A stretch of 14,154 nt of DNA from Oscillospiraceae bacterium (GTDB taxonomy: Bacteria > Bacillota_A > Clostridia > Oscillospirales > Oscillospiraceae). The stretch is taken from the NCBI GenBank assembly GCA_017481325.1, contig JAFUPG010000062.1:1-14154 (forward strand), written 5' to 3'. Both the position numbers and the translations under genes were made by a program. Positions 1 to 6,006 of this stretch are shown one piece after another; positions within the stretch are counted from its first letter, which is position 1, and each line of letters opens with the position of its first letter. A model generated the notes under the pieces. The model was given only the letters and a program-made list of their open reading frames with translations. It was not told where the DNA came from and ran no database searches.

Positions 1-573
1 GCTGCCGTCCTCCTGACGGGGCGGGTTGGTCAGATCCCTGGTGGTGACCTGACACATCTCACCTGCGCCTTCGCAGTCAGAGCCGGTGATCAGGGGAGTG
101 TGGACATAGACAAAGCCACGCTCCTGGAAGAACTTGTGGATGGCGTAGGAGATCAGGCTTCTCAAACGGAACACAGCCTGGAAGGTGTTGGTACGGGGGC
201 GCAGATGGGTCATGGTGCGCAGGAACTCCAGGGTGTGGCGCTTCTTCTGCAGGGGGTAGTCGGAGGTGGAAGCGCCCTCGATGGTGACCTCGTCGGCCTG
301 CAGCTCAAAGGGCTGCTTGGCATCGGGAGTCTCGATGAGAGTACCCTTGACGATGAGGGCAGCGCCCACGTTGACCTTGGAGATCTCAGCGAAGTTTTCC
401 ATGGTGTCGTGGTAGACTACCTGCAGGGGAGTGAAATAGGTGCCGTCAGACAGGACGATGAAGCCGAAAGCCTTGGAGGCACGGACAGAGCGCACCCAGC
501 CGCCGACCTCGATAGTCTTGCCAACGTAATCTTTGGTGTTCTTAAACAGATCTCGAATTTGAATCAGTTCCAT
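1..573 (-). CDS. asnS: Asparaginyl-tRNA synthetase, N-terminal 191 codons (cut by window edge)
   Basis: Attaches asparagine to tRNA-Asn in the cytoplasm. The visible part starts at the ATG at 573 behind an AGAGGAAA ribosome site and stays open to base 1, so the catalytic class II core is mostly outside the window. The first ~110 residues look like the OB-fold anticodon-binding domain (VGGWVRSVRASKAFGFIVLSDG). They lead into the start of the class II domain, with the family-typical FLRTMTHLRPRTNTF stretch and the TPLITGSDCEGAGEM motif, which points to AsnRS rather than AspRS. It follows asnA by 15 bases on the same strand, so the two are almost certainly one transcript. Identity is recognised from motifs; confidence is high despite truncation. 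Confidence 0.93.
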   Translation of the reverse strand, partial: MELIQIRDLFKNTKDYVGKTIEVGGWVRSVRASKAFGFIVLSDGTYFTPLQVVYHDTMENFAEISKVNVGAALIVKGTLIETPDAKQPFELQADEVTIEGASTSDYPLQKKRHTLEFLRTMTHLRPRTNTFQAVFRLRSLISYAIHKFFQERGFVYVHTPLITGSDCEGAGEMCQVTTRDLTNPPRQEDGS

Positions 574-588
574 AATTTTCCTCTTTCT

Positions 589-1605
589 TTATAACAGCAT
601 CACGCCACGGTCACGGCATGTGCGCATTGTATTTTCGTCCCAGATGCTGGATTGCACCTCTCCGATGTGGCAGCAGCCGATGAGAAGCATACACAGTCTG
701 GATTGTCCGATGCCGCCGCCAATGGTCAGGGGCAGCTCGTCGTTCAGTAGTGCCTTGTGGAAGGGCAGTTCCTTCCGATCCTGGCAGCCGGAGAGCGCCA
801 GCTGCTGCTCCAGGGCGGCTTTGTCCACACGGATGCCCATGGAGGAGATCTCAAAGGCACGGCCCAGGGTCTCGTTCCAGAAGAGAATATCGCCGTTGAG
901 GCTCCAGTCGTCATAGTCGGGGGCTCTGCCGTCGTGGGGCTTGCCGTTTTTCAGCTTGCCGCCGATCTGCATCAGGAAGACGGCGCTGCCCTGATGCTCC
1001 CGTAGGAAGGCGGTCTCCTTGTCGGAGCCCTTTTCCAGGTCCGGGTAGAGATCCGCCAGCTCCTGGGTGGTGATGAAGATCACCTGACGGGGAATGGTGA
1101 CCTTGATCTGGGGATACTCGATCTTCAGGGTCTCGCCGGTGACGTAGATGGCGTTGACGATCCGCTGGACGACCTCCTTCAGGTAGTCCAAATTCCGTTG
1201 CTGGGGGGTGATGACCTTCTCCCAGTCCCACTGATCCACATAGACGGAGTGGATATTATCCACCTCTTCATCCCGTCGGATGGCGTTCATATCCGTCACC
1301 AGACCCTTGCCGGGACGGAAACCATAGCGAGCCAGAGCGTAGCGTTTCCACTTGGCCAGGGAGTGAACCACCTGGCTCTCAGCGCCTACGTCGGGAACAT
1401 CAAAGGAGACCGGCCGCTCATAACCGTTGAGATTGTCATTCAAACCGGAAGCCTCTTCCACAAACAGCGGCGCAGATACACGCAGCAGATTCAGGGCACG
1501 GCACAGGTTTTTCTGGAAATTGTGCTTAATGTACTCGATGGCACATTGGGTCTCGTATACCGACAGGGGATTATAGTATCCTGCCGGAATGCGGCATTTA
1601 CTCAT
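589..1605 (-). CDS. asnA: Aspartate-ammonia ligase (asparagine synthetase A)
   Basis: Makes asparagine from aspartate, ammonia and ATP. It is 338 residues long, close to the ~330 of the E. coli enzyme. Recognisable family blocks are FRPGKGLVTDMNAIRRDEE (about 96-114), HSVYVDQWDWEKVI (119-132), EISSMGIRVD near 252-261, and the C-terminal nucleotide-site block LTIGGGIGQSRLCMLL at 293-308. The fold is related to class II aspartyl/asparaginyl-tRNA synthetases, and the next gene is asnS, so the operon couples asparagine production to tRNA charging. The start at 1605 has AGGAGGA seven bases upstream. A sigma-A-like promoter lies about 30 bases upstream of the start. Three other AsnA-unlike Cys-rich spots (C310, C311 in the C-terminal region) are unremarkable. 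Confidence 0.95.
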   Translation of the reverse strand: MSKCRIPAGYYNPLSVYETQCAIEYIKHNFQKNLCRALNLLRVSAPLFVEEASGLNDNLNGYERPVSFDVPDVGAESQVVHSLAKWKRYALARYGFRPGKGLVTDMNAIRRDEEVDNIHSVYVDQWDWEKVITPQQRNLDYLKEVVQRIVNAIYVTGETLKIEYPQIKVTIPRQVIFITTQELADLYPDLEKGSDKETAFLREHQGSAVFLMQIGGKLKNGKPHDGRAPDYDDWSLNGDILFWNETLGRAFEISSMGIRVDKAALEQQLALSGCQDRKELPFHKALLNDELPLTIGGGIGQSRLCMLLIGCCHIGEVQSSIWDENTMRTCRDRGVMLL

Positions 1606-1636
1606 CTGATGTCCTCCTTTACAAAGATTTCAATAT

Positions 1637-1665
1637 ATTATACTCTCTTTGTTCCGGTATTACAA
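1637..1665 (-). promoter_or_regulatory. Sigma-A-type promoter of asnA-asnS
   Basis: Read on the minus strand: -35 TTGTAA (1660-1665), a 17-base spacer, and a perfect -10 TATAAT (1637-1642). The predicted transcript start is near 1630, leaving a leader of about 25 bases. That leader is too short for a T-box or other riboswitch, so asparagine control by a T-box is not supported here. Confidence 0.75.
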
Positions 1666-1702
1666 GTAAAAAATAAGAAAATCCCACAGGAATTTCAGCT
1701 TT

Positions 1703-1731
1703 GCATGATTTCGCAGCATCTGCACATACTT
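1703..1731 (+). promoter_or_regulatory. Sigma-G-like (forespore) promoter of spoVAD-spoVAE
   Basis: GCATG (1703-1707) fits the sigma-G -35 pattern GHATR. After 17 bases comes CATACTT (1725-1731), matching six of seven positions of the -10 pattern CATWHTA. The start of spoVAD is 27 bases further on, behind AAGGAGG. Known biology agrees: the spoVA operon of Bacillus is sigma-G dependent. The assignment is by eye and no start-site data exist. Confidence 0.55.
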
Positions 1732-1758
1732 CCCATAAGCATTTTAAGGAGGTATTCC

Positions 1759-2781
1759 ATGACTGTGCAGCATTTTGGCAGACAGAGTCTGCAGTTTGAG
1801 CGAAAACCCGTTCTTTTGAGCTATGCCTCCGTGGTGGGTAAAAAAGAGGCCGCAGGCCCTCTGGCCGACGGCTTTGACCTGACAAGCAGGGATACCTCAT
1901 TCGGACAAAAATCCTGGGAGCAGGCGGAGAGTCGGATGCAGACGCTGTGCTATGAGCTGGCGCTGAAAAAGGGCGGCCTGAAGCTGGAGGAGCTGGATGG
2001 GGCCTTTACAGGGGACTTGCTGAACCAGTGTGTGGGCTCCAGCTTCTCGTTACGGGATCGAAAGGTGCCTGCTTTTGGACTTTACGGCGCCTGTTCCACC
2101 ATGGCGGAGGGGCTGATTTTATCGGCCATGGCGGTATCCGGCGGCTTCTGCCGGAAGGTCATGGCTATGACCTCCTCCCATTTTGCCTCGTCGGAGCGGC
2201 AGTACCGTTTTCCTCTGGGCTACGGCGGTCAGCGCACCCCCACCGCCCAGTGGACGGTAACGGGAGCGGGAGCGGTGATCTTGGGAAGCGAAGGCAAGGG
2301 CCTCCGCCTGGTGAATGCCACCATCGGAACCATTGTGGATGGGGGCATCAAGGATGCCAACAACATGGGCGCAGCCATGGCACCGGCTGCTGTGGCCACG
2401 CTGGAGGCTCATTTTCGGGATCTGAATCTAAAACCCACGGATTACGACCTGATCGTCACCGGAGACCTGGGAAAGCTGGGCTTTGAACTGGTGAAAGAAC
2501 TGATGGGACGCAAGGGCTATGAGTTGGGCAAAAACTATGCCGATTGCGGCATGCTGATCTACGATCTGCAGAAACAGGACGTCCACTGCGGCGGCAGCGG
2601 CTGTGGCTGCAGCGCTGTGACCCTCTGCGGACATTTGTTGCGGCGAATGGAATGTGGAGAACTGAAACGGCTGCTCTTCTGCGGTACGGGGGCACTGCTC
2701 TCGCCGCTGTCAGTGCAGCAGGGGCAGTCTATTCCGGCCGTATGCCATGCTGTGGGAATCAGCCGGGAGGAGGAAGGCTAA
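1759..2781 (+). CDS. spoVAD: Stage V sporulation protein AD
   Basis: Subunit of the SpoVA apparatus that moves dipicolinic acid with calcium into the forespore and releases it at germination; SpoVAD is the peripheral DPA-binding component. The 340-residue product has a thiolase-like fold by family. Visible family blocks are GDLLNQ (85-90), FGLYGACSTMAEGL with Cys112, and SSHFASSERQYRFPLGYGGQ followed by PTAQWTVTGAGA (139-172). The reading frame is open back to 1198, but the ATG at 1759 has an ideal AAGGAGG site and gives the normal family length, so the upstream extension over asnA is rejected. The stop abuts spoVAE with no gap. No spoVAC lies upstream, where it normally would be. Confidence 0.95.
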   Translation: MTVQHFGRQSLQFERKPVLLSYASVVGKKEAAGPLADGFDLTSRDTSFGQKSWEQAESRMQTLCYELALKKGGLKLEELDGAFTGDLLNQCVGSSFSLRDRKVPAFGLYGACSTMAEGLILSAMAVSGGFCRKVMAMTSSHFASSERQYRFPLGYGGQRTPTAQWTVTGAGAVILGSEGKGLRLVNATIGTIVDGGIKDANNMGAAMAPAAVATLEAHFRDLNLKPTDYDLIVTGDLGKLGFELVKELMGRKGYELGKNYADCGMLIYDLQKQDVHCGGSGCGCSAVTLCGHLLRRMECGELKRLLFCGTGALLSPLSVQQGQSIPAVCHAVGISREEEG

Positions 2782-3135
2782 ATGGATTATCTGAAAGCGT
2801 TTTTAGTGGGCGGAGTTCTCTGCGTGATCGGGCAGTTACTCATCGACAAGACCAAATTGACACCGGCACGGATTTTGGTGAGCTATGTAGTGCTGGGCGT
2901 GTTGCTGGGAGCCCTGGGGATCTATGATAAGCTGGTGGATTTTGCCGGAGCCGGAGCCACGGTGCCCCTGACGGGCTTTGGCAATACACTGGCCAATGGA
3001 GTACGAAAAGCGGTGGAGGAAAAGGGCGTATTGGGTATCTTCACCGGCGGTTTGACGGCTGCGGCTGGGGGCATTGCTGCGGCAGTGGTGTTCGGTTGGC
3101 TTGCCGGCATGATTTTTCGGCAGAAGGATAAATGA
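2782..3135 (+). CDS. spoVAE: Stage V sporulation protein AE
   Basis: Small integral membrane partner of SpoVAC/SpoVAD in the dipicolinic acid channel of the forespore inner membrane. It has 117 residues, the usual length for the short SpoVAE form. Hydrophobic segments lie at about 4-22, 31-48 and 88-112, with the family-typical KLTPARILVSYVVLGVLLG and the glycine-rich TGGLTAAAGGIAAAVVFGWL. The ATG directly follows the spoVAD stop (TAAATG), and GGAGGAGG sits within the end of spoVAD, so translation is probably coupled. The last codons overlap the -35 of a second sigma-G-like promoter that serves the small peptide downstream. Confidence 0.94.
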   Translation: MDYLKAFLVGGVLCVIGQLLIDKTKLTPARILVSYVVLGVLLGALGIYDKLVDFAGAGATVPLTGFGNTLANGVRKAVEEKGVLGIFTGGLTAAAGGIAAAVVFGWLAGMIFRQKDK

Positions 3136-3154
3136 GAAAATTCGGTGCATACTA
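3126..3154 (+). promoter_or_regulatory. Second sigma-G-like promoter, ahead of the Asn/Gln peptide
   Basis: GGATA (3126-3130, four of five positions of GHATR), a 17-base spacer, then CATACTA (3148-3154), a full match to CATWHTA. The -35 lies inside the last codons of spoVAE. The predicted start is near 3161 and the peptide ATG is at 3198. This arrangement would give the peptide its own forespore transcript besides readthrough from spoVAE. Confidence 0.45.
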
Positions 3155-3197
3155 CTCCTGCGTTCATACGCAACAAAGAAAAACGGAGGAATGAACC

Positions 3198-3299
3198 ATG
3201 GATAACCGTAACAACAACCAGAATAACAATCAGAACAACAACCAGAACAAGAATCAGAACCAGAACAACAATCAGAACAAGAACCAGAACCAGCGCTAA
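3198..3299 (+). CDS. 33-residue Asn/Gln-repeat peptide, possible spore protein
   Basis: Tiny ORF starting MDNRNNNQNNNQ and ending NQNQR. Between residues 5 and 32 it consists almost only of Asn and Gln with three Lys. A perfect GGAGGA site lies seven bases before the ATG, and a stop precedes the terminator-like hairpin by only seven bases. It has no hydrophobic or aromatic residue after Met1, so it should be disordered, hydrophilic and slightly basic. Placement directly after spoVAE with a sigma-G-like promoter suggests synthesis in the forespore, as for small acid-soluble spore proteins, but I do not recognise a named family. That role is inference. The alternative is a non-coding repeat, which the ideal ribosome site and clean frame argue against. 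Confidence 0.65.
   Translation: MDNRNNNQNNNQNNNQNKNQNQNNNQNKNQNQR
3210..3293 (+). repeat. Imperfect 12-base tandem repeat (NNNQ/NKNQ units)
   Basis: Inside the small ORF, units of the type AACAACAACCAG repeat six times with two interposed AACCAG half-units, giving NNNQ x3, NKNQ, NQ, NNNQ, NKNQ, NQ. Differences are mostly AAC/AAT synonymous changes plus AAC to AAG (Asn to Lys). Copy number could vary between strains by slippage. Confidence 0.8.
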
Positions 3300-3301
3300 A
3301 G

Positions 3302-3334
3302 AAAAAGCCGCCGAAGTCCGAAGACTTCGGCGGC
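3302..3334 (-). terminator. Rho-independent terminator of the phosphoribosyltransferase gene
   Basis: A perfect 12-bp stem (3307-3318 with 3323-3334). Read on the minus strand, the loop is the exceptionally stable C(UUCG)G tetraloop, followed by TTTTT (3302-3306). On the plus strand the hairpin lacks a T-run, so it is a weaker stop for the small peptide transcript but may protect its 3' end. Confidence 0.88.
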
Positions 3335-3345
3335 AAAGTATAAAC

Positions 3346-3900
3346 TTATTCCTTGATAGATCCGTCGGCGTTAAAGACGGGGAGCTTCTCCAGATAGATG
3401 ATGTCCTCACGATCCTGGGCATCGCCCTCGGCCAGGATGGCCATGCGGCCTGCAACGATACCGCCGGCAGCCAGAACCAGCTTTTCGATAGCGGCCAGGG
3501 ACTCGCCGGTGGAGATCACGTCGTCCACGATGAGGATGCGCTTGCCACGCATCAGGTCGGCATCGGCAGTATCCAGGTACAGATGCTGCTCCTTGGCGGT
3601 GGTGATGGAGTTGACGGTGACATCAAACACGCCGGACATATAGAGCTTGGGTGCCTTACGAGCCAGGAAGTACTTGTTCTGGCCGCTCTGACGAGCCATC
3701 TCGTGGATCAGGGGGATACCCTTGGCCTCGGCGGAGATCATATAGTCATACTCCGGAGCCTTTTCCAACAGAGCGCCTGCGGTGGCTACGGTCAGTTCCA
3801 CATCTCCGAAAATAACAAAGGCGCCGATGTAGAGGTCGTCCGTCACTTTACAGATCGGCAGATCTCTGGTCACGCCTGCAATGGTCATAGTATGATGCAT
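3346..3900 (-). CDS. Type I phosphoribosyltransferase (adenine-PRT-like)
   Basis: Cytoplasmic enzyme expected to use PRPP with a nucleobase, or to sense PRPP. The 184-residue protein carries the PRPP-binding loop RILIVDDVISTGES at 121-134, with the paired acidic residues D126-D127 and the TGES phosphate loop. It also has a strand-helix core typical of the family (YDYMISAEAKGIPLIHEMA, 51-69). Length and motif resemble adenine/xanthine phosphoribosyltransferases, but the exact substrate cannot be read from sequence. The ATG at 3900 was chosen because AAGGAG lies eight bases upstream; the longer start at 3933 has no ribosome site and falls within the leader. It is a single-gene unit with its own promoter and terminator. 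Confidence 0.85.
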   Translation of the reverse strand: MHHTMTIAGVTRDLPICKVTDDLYIGAFVIFGDVELTVATAGALLEKAPEYDYMISAEAKGIPLIHEMARQSGQNKYFLARKAPKLYMSGVFDVTVNSITTAKEQHLYLDTADADLMRGKRILIVDDVISTGESLAAIEKLVLAAGGIVAGRMAILAEGDAQDREDIIYLEKLPVFNADGSIKE

Positions 3901-3947
3901 GGTGCATTCTCCTTTTTTACCCCAAGGGGTCATTGTTAAGCTTAATC

Positions 3948-3976
3948 ATTATATACGTTTTTCGCAAAATTGTCAA
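3948..3976 (-). promoter_or_regulatory. Perfect sigma-A promoter of the phosphoribosyltransferase
   Basis: Read on the minus strand: TTGACA (3971-3976), exactly 17 bases, TATAAT (3948-3953). The predicted start near 3941 gives a ~40-base leader that contains a small ACCC-CTTG-GGGT hairpin just ahead of the ribosome site. A full consensus promoter suggests strong basal transcription or repression by a factor. Confidence 0.88.
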
Positions 3977-3991
3977 TTCCTTTCGGGAATT
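3975..3991. promoter_or_regulatory. Inverted repeat at the -35 edge, possible operator
   Basis: AATTCC (3975-3980), five bases, GGAATT (3986-3991). The left arm overlaps the last two bases of the minus-strand -35. The region also lies upstream of the divergent gene at 4041, where TATAAA (3996-4001) is the only -10-like element and has no good -35 at proper spacing. A regulator here could affect both directions, but chance cannot be excluded for a 6-bp AT-rich repeat. Confidence 0.25.
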
Positions 3992-4040
3992 TTTGTATAA
4001 AATCATTAAAAACTGGGAAATTGAGGGGAAGTGAAGGACT

Positions 4041-4424
4041 TTGGAGCAGGAGATTCAGCTTTTACGCAGTATCTATCGGCAGAGCCGTCGGGGGATGCGC
4101 AGTGTAGACCGTTTGCAGCGCAGCTGTTCCGATCCCGGGAGCGCCCGGCTTTTTCATCAGCAGTGGGAGGAATATGCCCTCATTGCACAAACCGCAGACC
4201 GCTTTTTGCAACAGCGTGGATATACAGCGCCGATGACCTCCGTGATGCCGCTCGGAGGCAAGCGTGATCCTTTGTCTCTGTTGGCGGACAGCACCCGACA
4301 GCGTAACAGGCAGCTGTGCACGGTGAAGCAAACGCTGCCCACCGATCCCAAGGTGGCAGCCCTGAACCGCCGCCTGCTCATGGCCTGTCAGGCAGAACTG
4401 GAGACCATCAACATGCTGCTGTGA
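4041..4424 (+). CDS. Small helical protein of unknown function, first gene of cortex-lytic locus
   Basis: A 127-residue product with no signal peptide or membrane segment. It is rich in Arg, Gln and Leu and is expected to be two long helical hairpins (about 1-57 and 76-127) joined by a Pro/Gly segment (YTAPMTSVMPLGGKRD). That pattern resembles small four-helix or ferritin-like bundle proteins common in Clostridia, but no metal-binding EXXH motif is visible and I do not name a family. The only usable start is TTG at 4041, because an in-frame TGA lies at 4032-4034. Ribosome-site matches (GAAGG at 4033-4037, GAGGGG further up) are poorly spaced, so low expression is likely. It lies 49 bases before the SleC pro-domain-like gene on the same strand, suggesting a shared sporulation or germination role. 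Confidence 0.65.
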   Translation: MEQEIQLLRSIYRQSRRGMRSVDRLQRSCSDPGSARLFHQQWEEYALIAQTADRFLQQRGYTAPMTSVMPLGGKRDPLSLLADSTRQRNRQLCTVKQTLPTDPKVAALNRRLLMACQAELETINMLL

Positions 4425-4438
4425 GGCACCATTGCGGG

Positions 4439-4460
4439 CCCTTTGGCATAGACTAAAGGG
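4439..4460 (+). other. Small hairpin between first and second gene of the locus
   Basis: CCCTTT (4439-4444), ten bases, AAAGGG (4455-4460), ending right at the AAGGAGG ribosome site of the next gene. There is no T-run, so it is not a terminator. It could influence translation initiation or mRNA processing. Six bp is weak evidence. Confidence 0.25.
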
Positions 4461-4473
4461 AAGGAGGTGCTTT

Positions 4474-4860
4474 ATGGCATCCACAGGCTATCTTACAGCA
4501 CGAGTATTTACCTCCACCGCCCAGCTGCCCATTCGCAATGCGACGGTGGCGGTGACCCAAAACGGCGACAATGGCACAAGGCAGCTGGCAGTCCGGCTCA
4601 CCGACGAATCCGGCAGGACTCCCCGGATCAGCCTTCCCACCCCTGAATTACAGGGCAGTCTGACACCGGGCACGGTAAGTCCCTTCACCACCGTAAACCT
4701 CACCGTAGAATACCCGGGCTATGAACGGGTTCTCGTTGAGGGCTTGCAGATCTTCCCCGGGATCATCACGGAGCAGGAGGTGGAGCTGCTGCCCATAGAG
4801 GACTTGCCGGAATATTATAATATGACGGAATTGATCGAGATTCCGTCTCAGGAGCTGTAA
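4474..4860 (+). CDS. SleC pro-domain-like beta-sandwich protein
   Basis: A 128-residue protein starting GYLTARVFTSTAQLPIRNATVAV, a pattern of the carboxypeptidase-regulatory/transthyretin-like beta-sandwich. It continues with LTDESGRTPRISLPTP and GYERVLVEGLQIFPGI. The same order of motifs forms the N-terminal pro-region of SleC cortex-lytic enzymes of Clostridium, from memory of that family. Here it is a stand-alone ORF: it ends in TAA at 4858-4860, and the SpoIID-like gene follows in the same frame after one codon (AAA). AAGGAGGT at 4461-4468 decides the start. No signal peptide is seen. Likely role: chaperone or inhibitor acting with the next protein in spore cortex breakdown. Role is inferred; fold call moderate. 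Confidence 0.72.
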   Translation: MASTGYLTARVFTSTAQLPIRNATVAVTQNGDNGTRQLAVRLTDESGRTPRISLPTPELQGSLTPGTVSPFTTVNLTVEYPGYERVLVEGLQIFPGIITEQEVELLPIEDLPEYYNMTELIEIPSQEL

Positions 4861-4863
4861 AAA

Positions 4864-5997
4864 ATGATCACGGTCACGCCCTTTGTACCGGAGAATATTA
4901 CCGTTCATTTAGGCTCACCCAATTCTCAGGCTTCCAATGTGACGGTGCCCTTTGTGGACTACATAAAGAATGTGGCCTCCAGCGAGATCTATCCTACCTG
5001 GGAGGAGAGCGCTCTGCAGGCCAACATCCTGGCCATTATCTCCTTTGCCCTGAACCGGGTCTATACGGAGTTTTACCGCAGCCGTGGCTACGATTTTGAC
5101 ATTACATCCTCCACCGCCATTGACCAGAAGTTCATTAACGGACGGAGCTATTTTGACTCTGTCTCCCGTATTACGGATCGTATTTTTAATGATTATATCC
5201 GCCGCAGAGGCTTTGTGGAACCTTTGGCAGCAAAATTCTGCAACGGCACCACCGTGACCTGCGAGGGCTTGAGCCAGTGGGGCTCCCAGAATCTGGCACA
5301 GCAGGGGCTGAATTTCGTGGAGATCCTTCGGCGCTATTACGGCAATAATATTGAGATCGTCAATGATGCCCCTGTCCGTGGCTATACCCCCTCCTATCCG
5401 GGCACGCCGCTGAATCGGGGCGACCGGGGCCCCAATGTGGTGCGGATTCAGGTAATTCTGAACCGGATCGGGGAGAACTATCCTGCCATCCCCAGAATCT
5501 CTCCTGTGGACGGCATCTTTGGCCCTCAGACCCAGAATGCGGTGGAGGTCTTCCAGCGGATCTTCGGCCTGACCGCCGACGGTATTGTGGGAAAGGCCAC
5601 CTGGTATCAGCTGGTGCGGCTCTATGTGGGAGTTACGGATCTGGCGGAGCTGGAGTCCGAAGGACAGCGCTTTTATGCCGTAAACTGGCAATCTCCCGGC
5701 AATTTGTCGGACGGCGCAAGAGGTCAGCAGGTGCGGCAGCTGCAGTATATGCTGCGGCTCAGCTCCCGGTTCATCCCCTCCGTGCCCTCGGTGAACATCG
5801 ACGGCATCTTCGGCCCACTGACCAGGGCATCGGTGGTCGCCTATCAGCGCTTTGCCGGCCTGAATCCCGACGGCATTGTGGGAAAGGCCACCTGGAATTC
5901 CCTCTATAACCGGGTGGCCGGGATTTTGGAAGATCCCGTTGAGTCCTATTTTCAGTATCCCGGGTCGCCGTTGCGGTTTGGGGACAGCGATTTTTAG
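4864..5997 (+). CDS. SleC-like spore cortex-lytic protein with SpoIID-like domain and two peptidoglycan-binding domains
   Basis: A 377-residue protein. Residues ~30-170 form a SpoIID/LytB-like lytic domain: VDYIKNVASSEIYPTWEESALQ, with Glu41 in the place of the catalytic Glu of SpoIID, then FALNRVYTEFYRSRGYDFDI and FCNGTTVTCEGLSQWGSQ with Cys126/Cys133. Two PG_binding_1 domains follow at about 182-253 and 280-349, each with DGIFGP and DGIVGKATW. This order is that of mature SleC, which cleaves spore cortex peptidoglycan during germination. The SleC N-terminal pro-region is missing and instead is the preceding ORF. AGGAG lies nine bases before the ATG inside the previous gene. The C-terminal tail (YPGSPLRFGDSDF) looks like the opening of a third binding domain cut by a TAG. 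No signal peptide is seen, as expected for a protein made inside the sporangium. Confidence 0.85.
   Translation: MITVTPFVPENITVHLGSPNSQASNVTVPFVDYIKNVASSEIYPTWEESALQANILAIISFALNRVYTEFYRSRGYDFDITSSTAIDQKFINGRSYFDSVSRITDRIFNDYIRRRGFVEPLAAKFCNGTTVTCEGLSQWGSQNLAQQGLNFVEILRRYYGNNIEIVNDAPVRGYTPSYPGTPLNRGDRGPNVVRIQVILNRIGENYPAIPRISPVDGIFGPQTQNAVEVFQRIFGLTADGIVGKATWYQLVRLYVGVTDLAELESEGQRFYAVNWQSPGNLSDGARGQQVRQLQYMLRLSSRFIPSVPSVNIDGIFGPLTRASVVAYQRFAGLNPDGIVGKATWNSLYNRVAGILEDPVESYFQYPGSPLRFGDSDF
5578..5895 (+). repeat. Internal repeat of the two peptidoglycan-binding domains (27-bp arms)
   Basis: The segment coding DGIVGKATW occurs at 5578-5604 and again at 5869-5895, 27 bases with a single synonymous difference. 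The surrounding domains are related but more diverged. The near-identity of this patch suggests recent conversion or strong constraint, and it could mediate loss of one domain by recombination. Confidence 0.75.
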
Positions 5998-6006
5998 GAG
6001 GTAGCT

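Noticed and set aside
1198..1758. Upstream extension of the spoVAD frame
   Set aside because: It overlaps asnA antisense, has no ribosome site at its start, and the ATG at 1759 has AAGGAGG and gives the family length.
3210..3293. CRISPR-like or microsatellite array
   Set aside because: Units are 12 bases without spacers and keep a coding frame with a ribosome site; a coding repeat explains them.
3901..3933. Longer N-terminus of the phosphoribosyltransferase
   Set aside because: The ATG at 3933 is within eight bases of the predicted transcript start and lacks a ribosome site; ATG 3900 has AAGGAG.
3996..4001. Sigma-A -10 for the gene at 4041
   Set aside because: TATAAA is present, but the best -35 (TTGTCA at 3970-3975) is 20 bases away; a sporulation sigma site was also looked for and none fits well.
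4858..4863. Sequencing error producing a false stop in the SleC-like gene
   Set aside because: Both in-frame stops are followed by an ATG with its own ribosome site, so genuine separate ORFs are more likely; a read-level check would still be useful.
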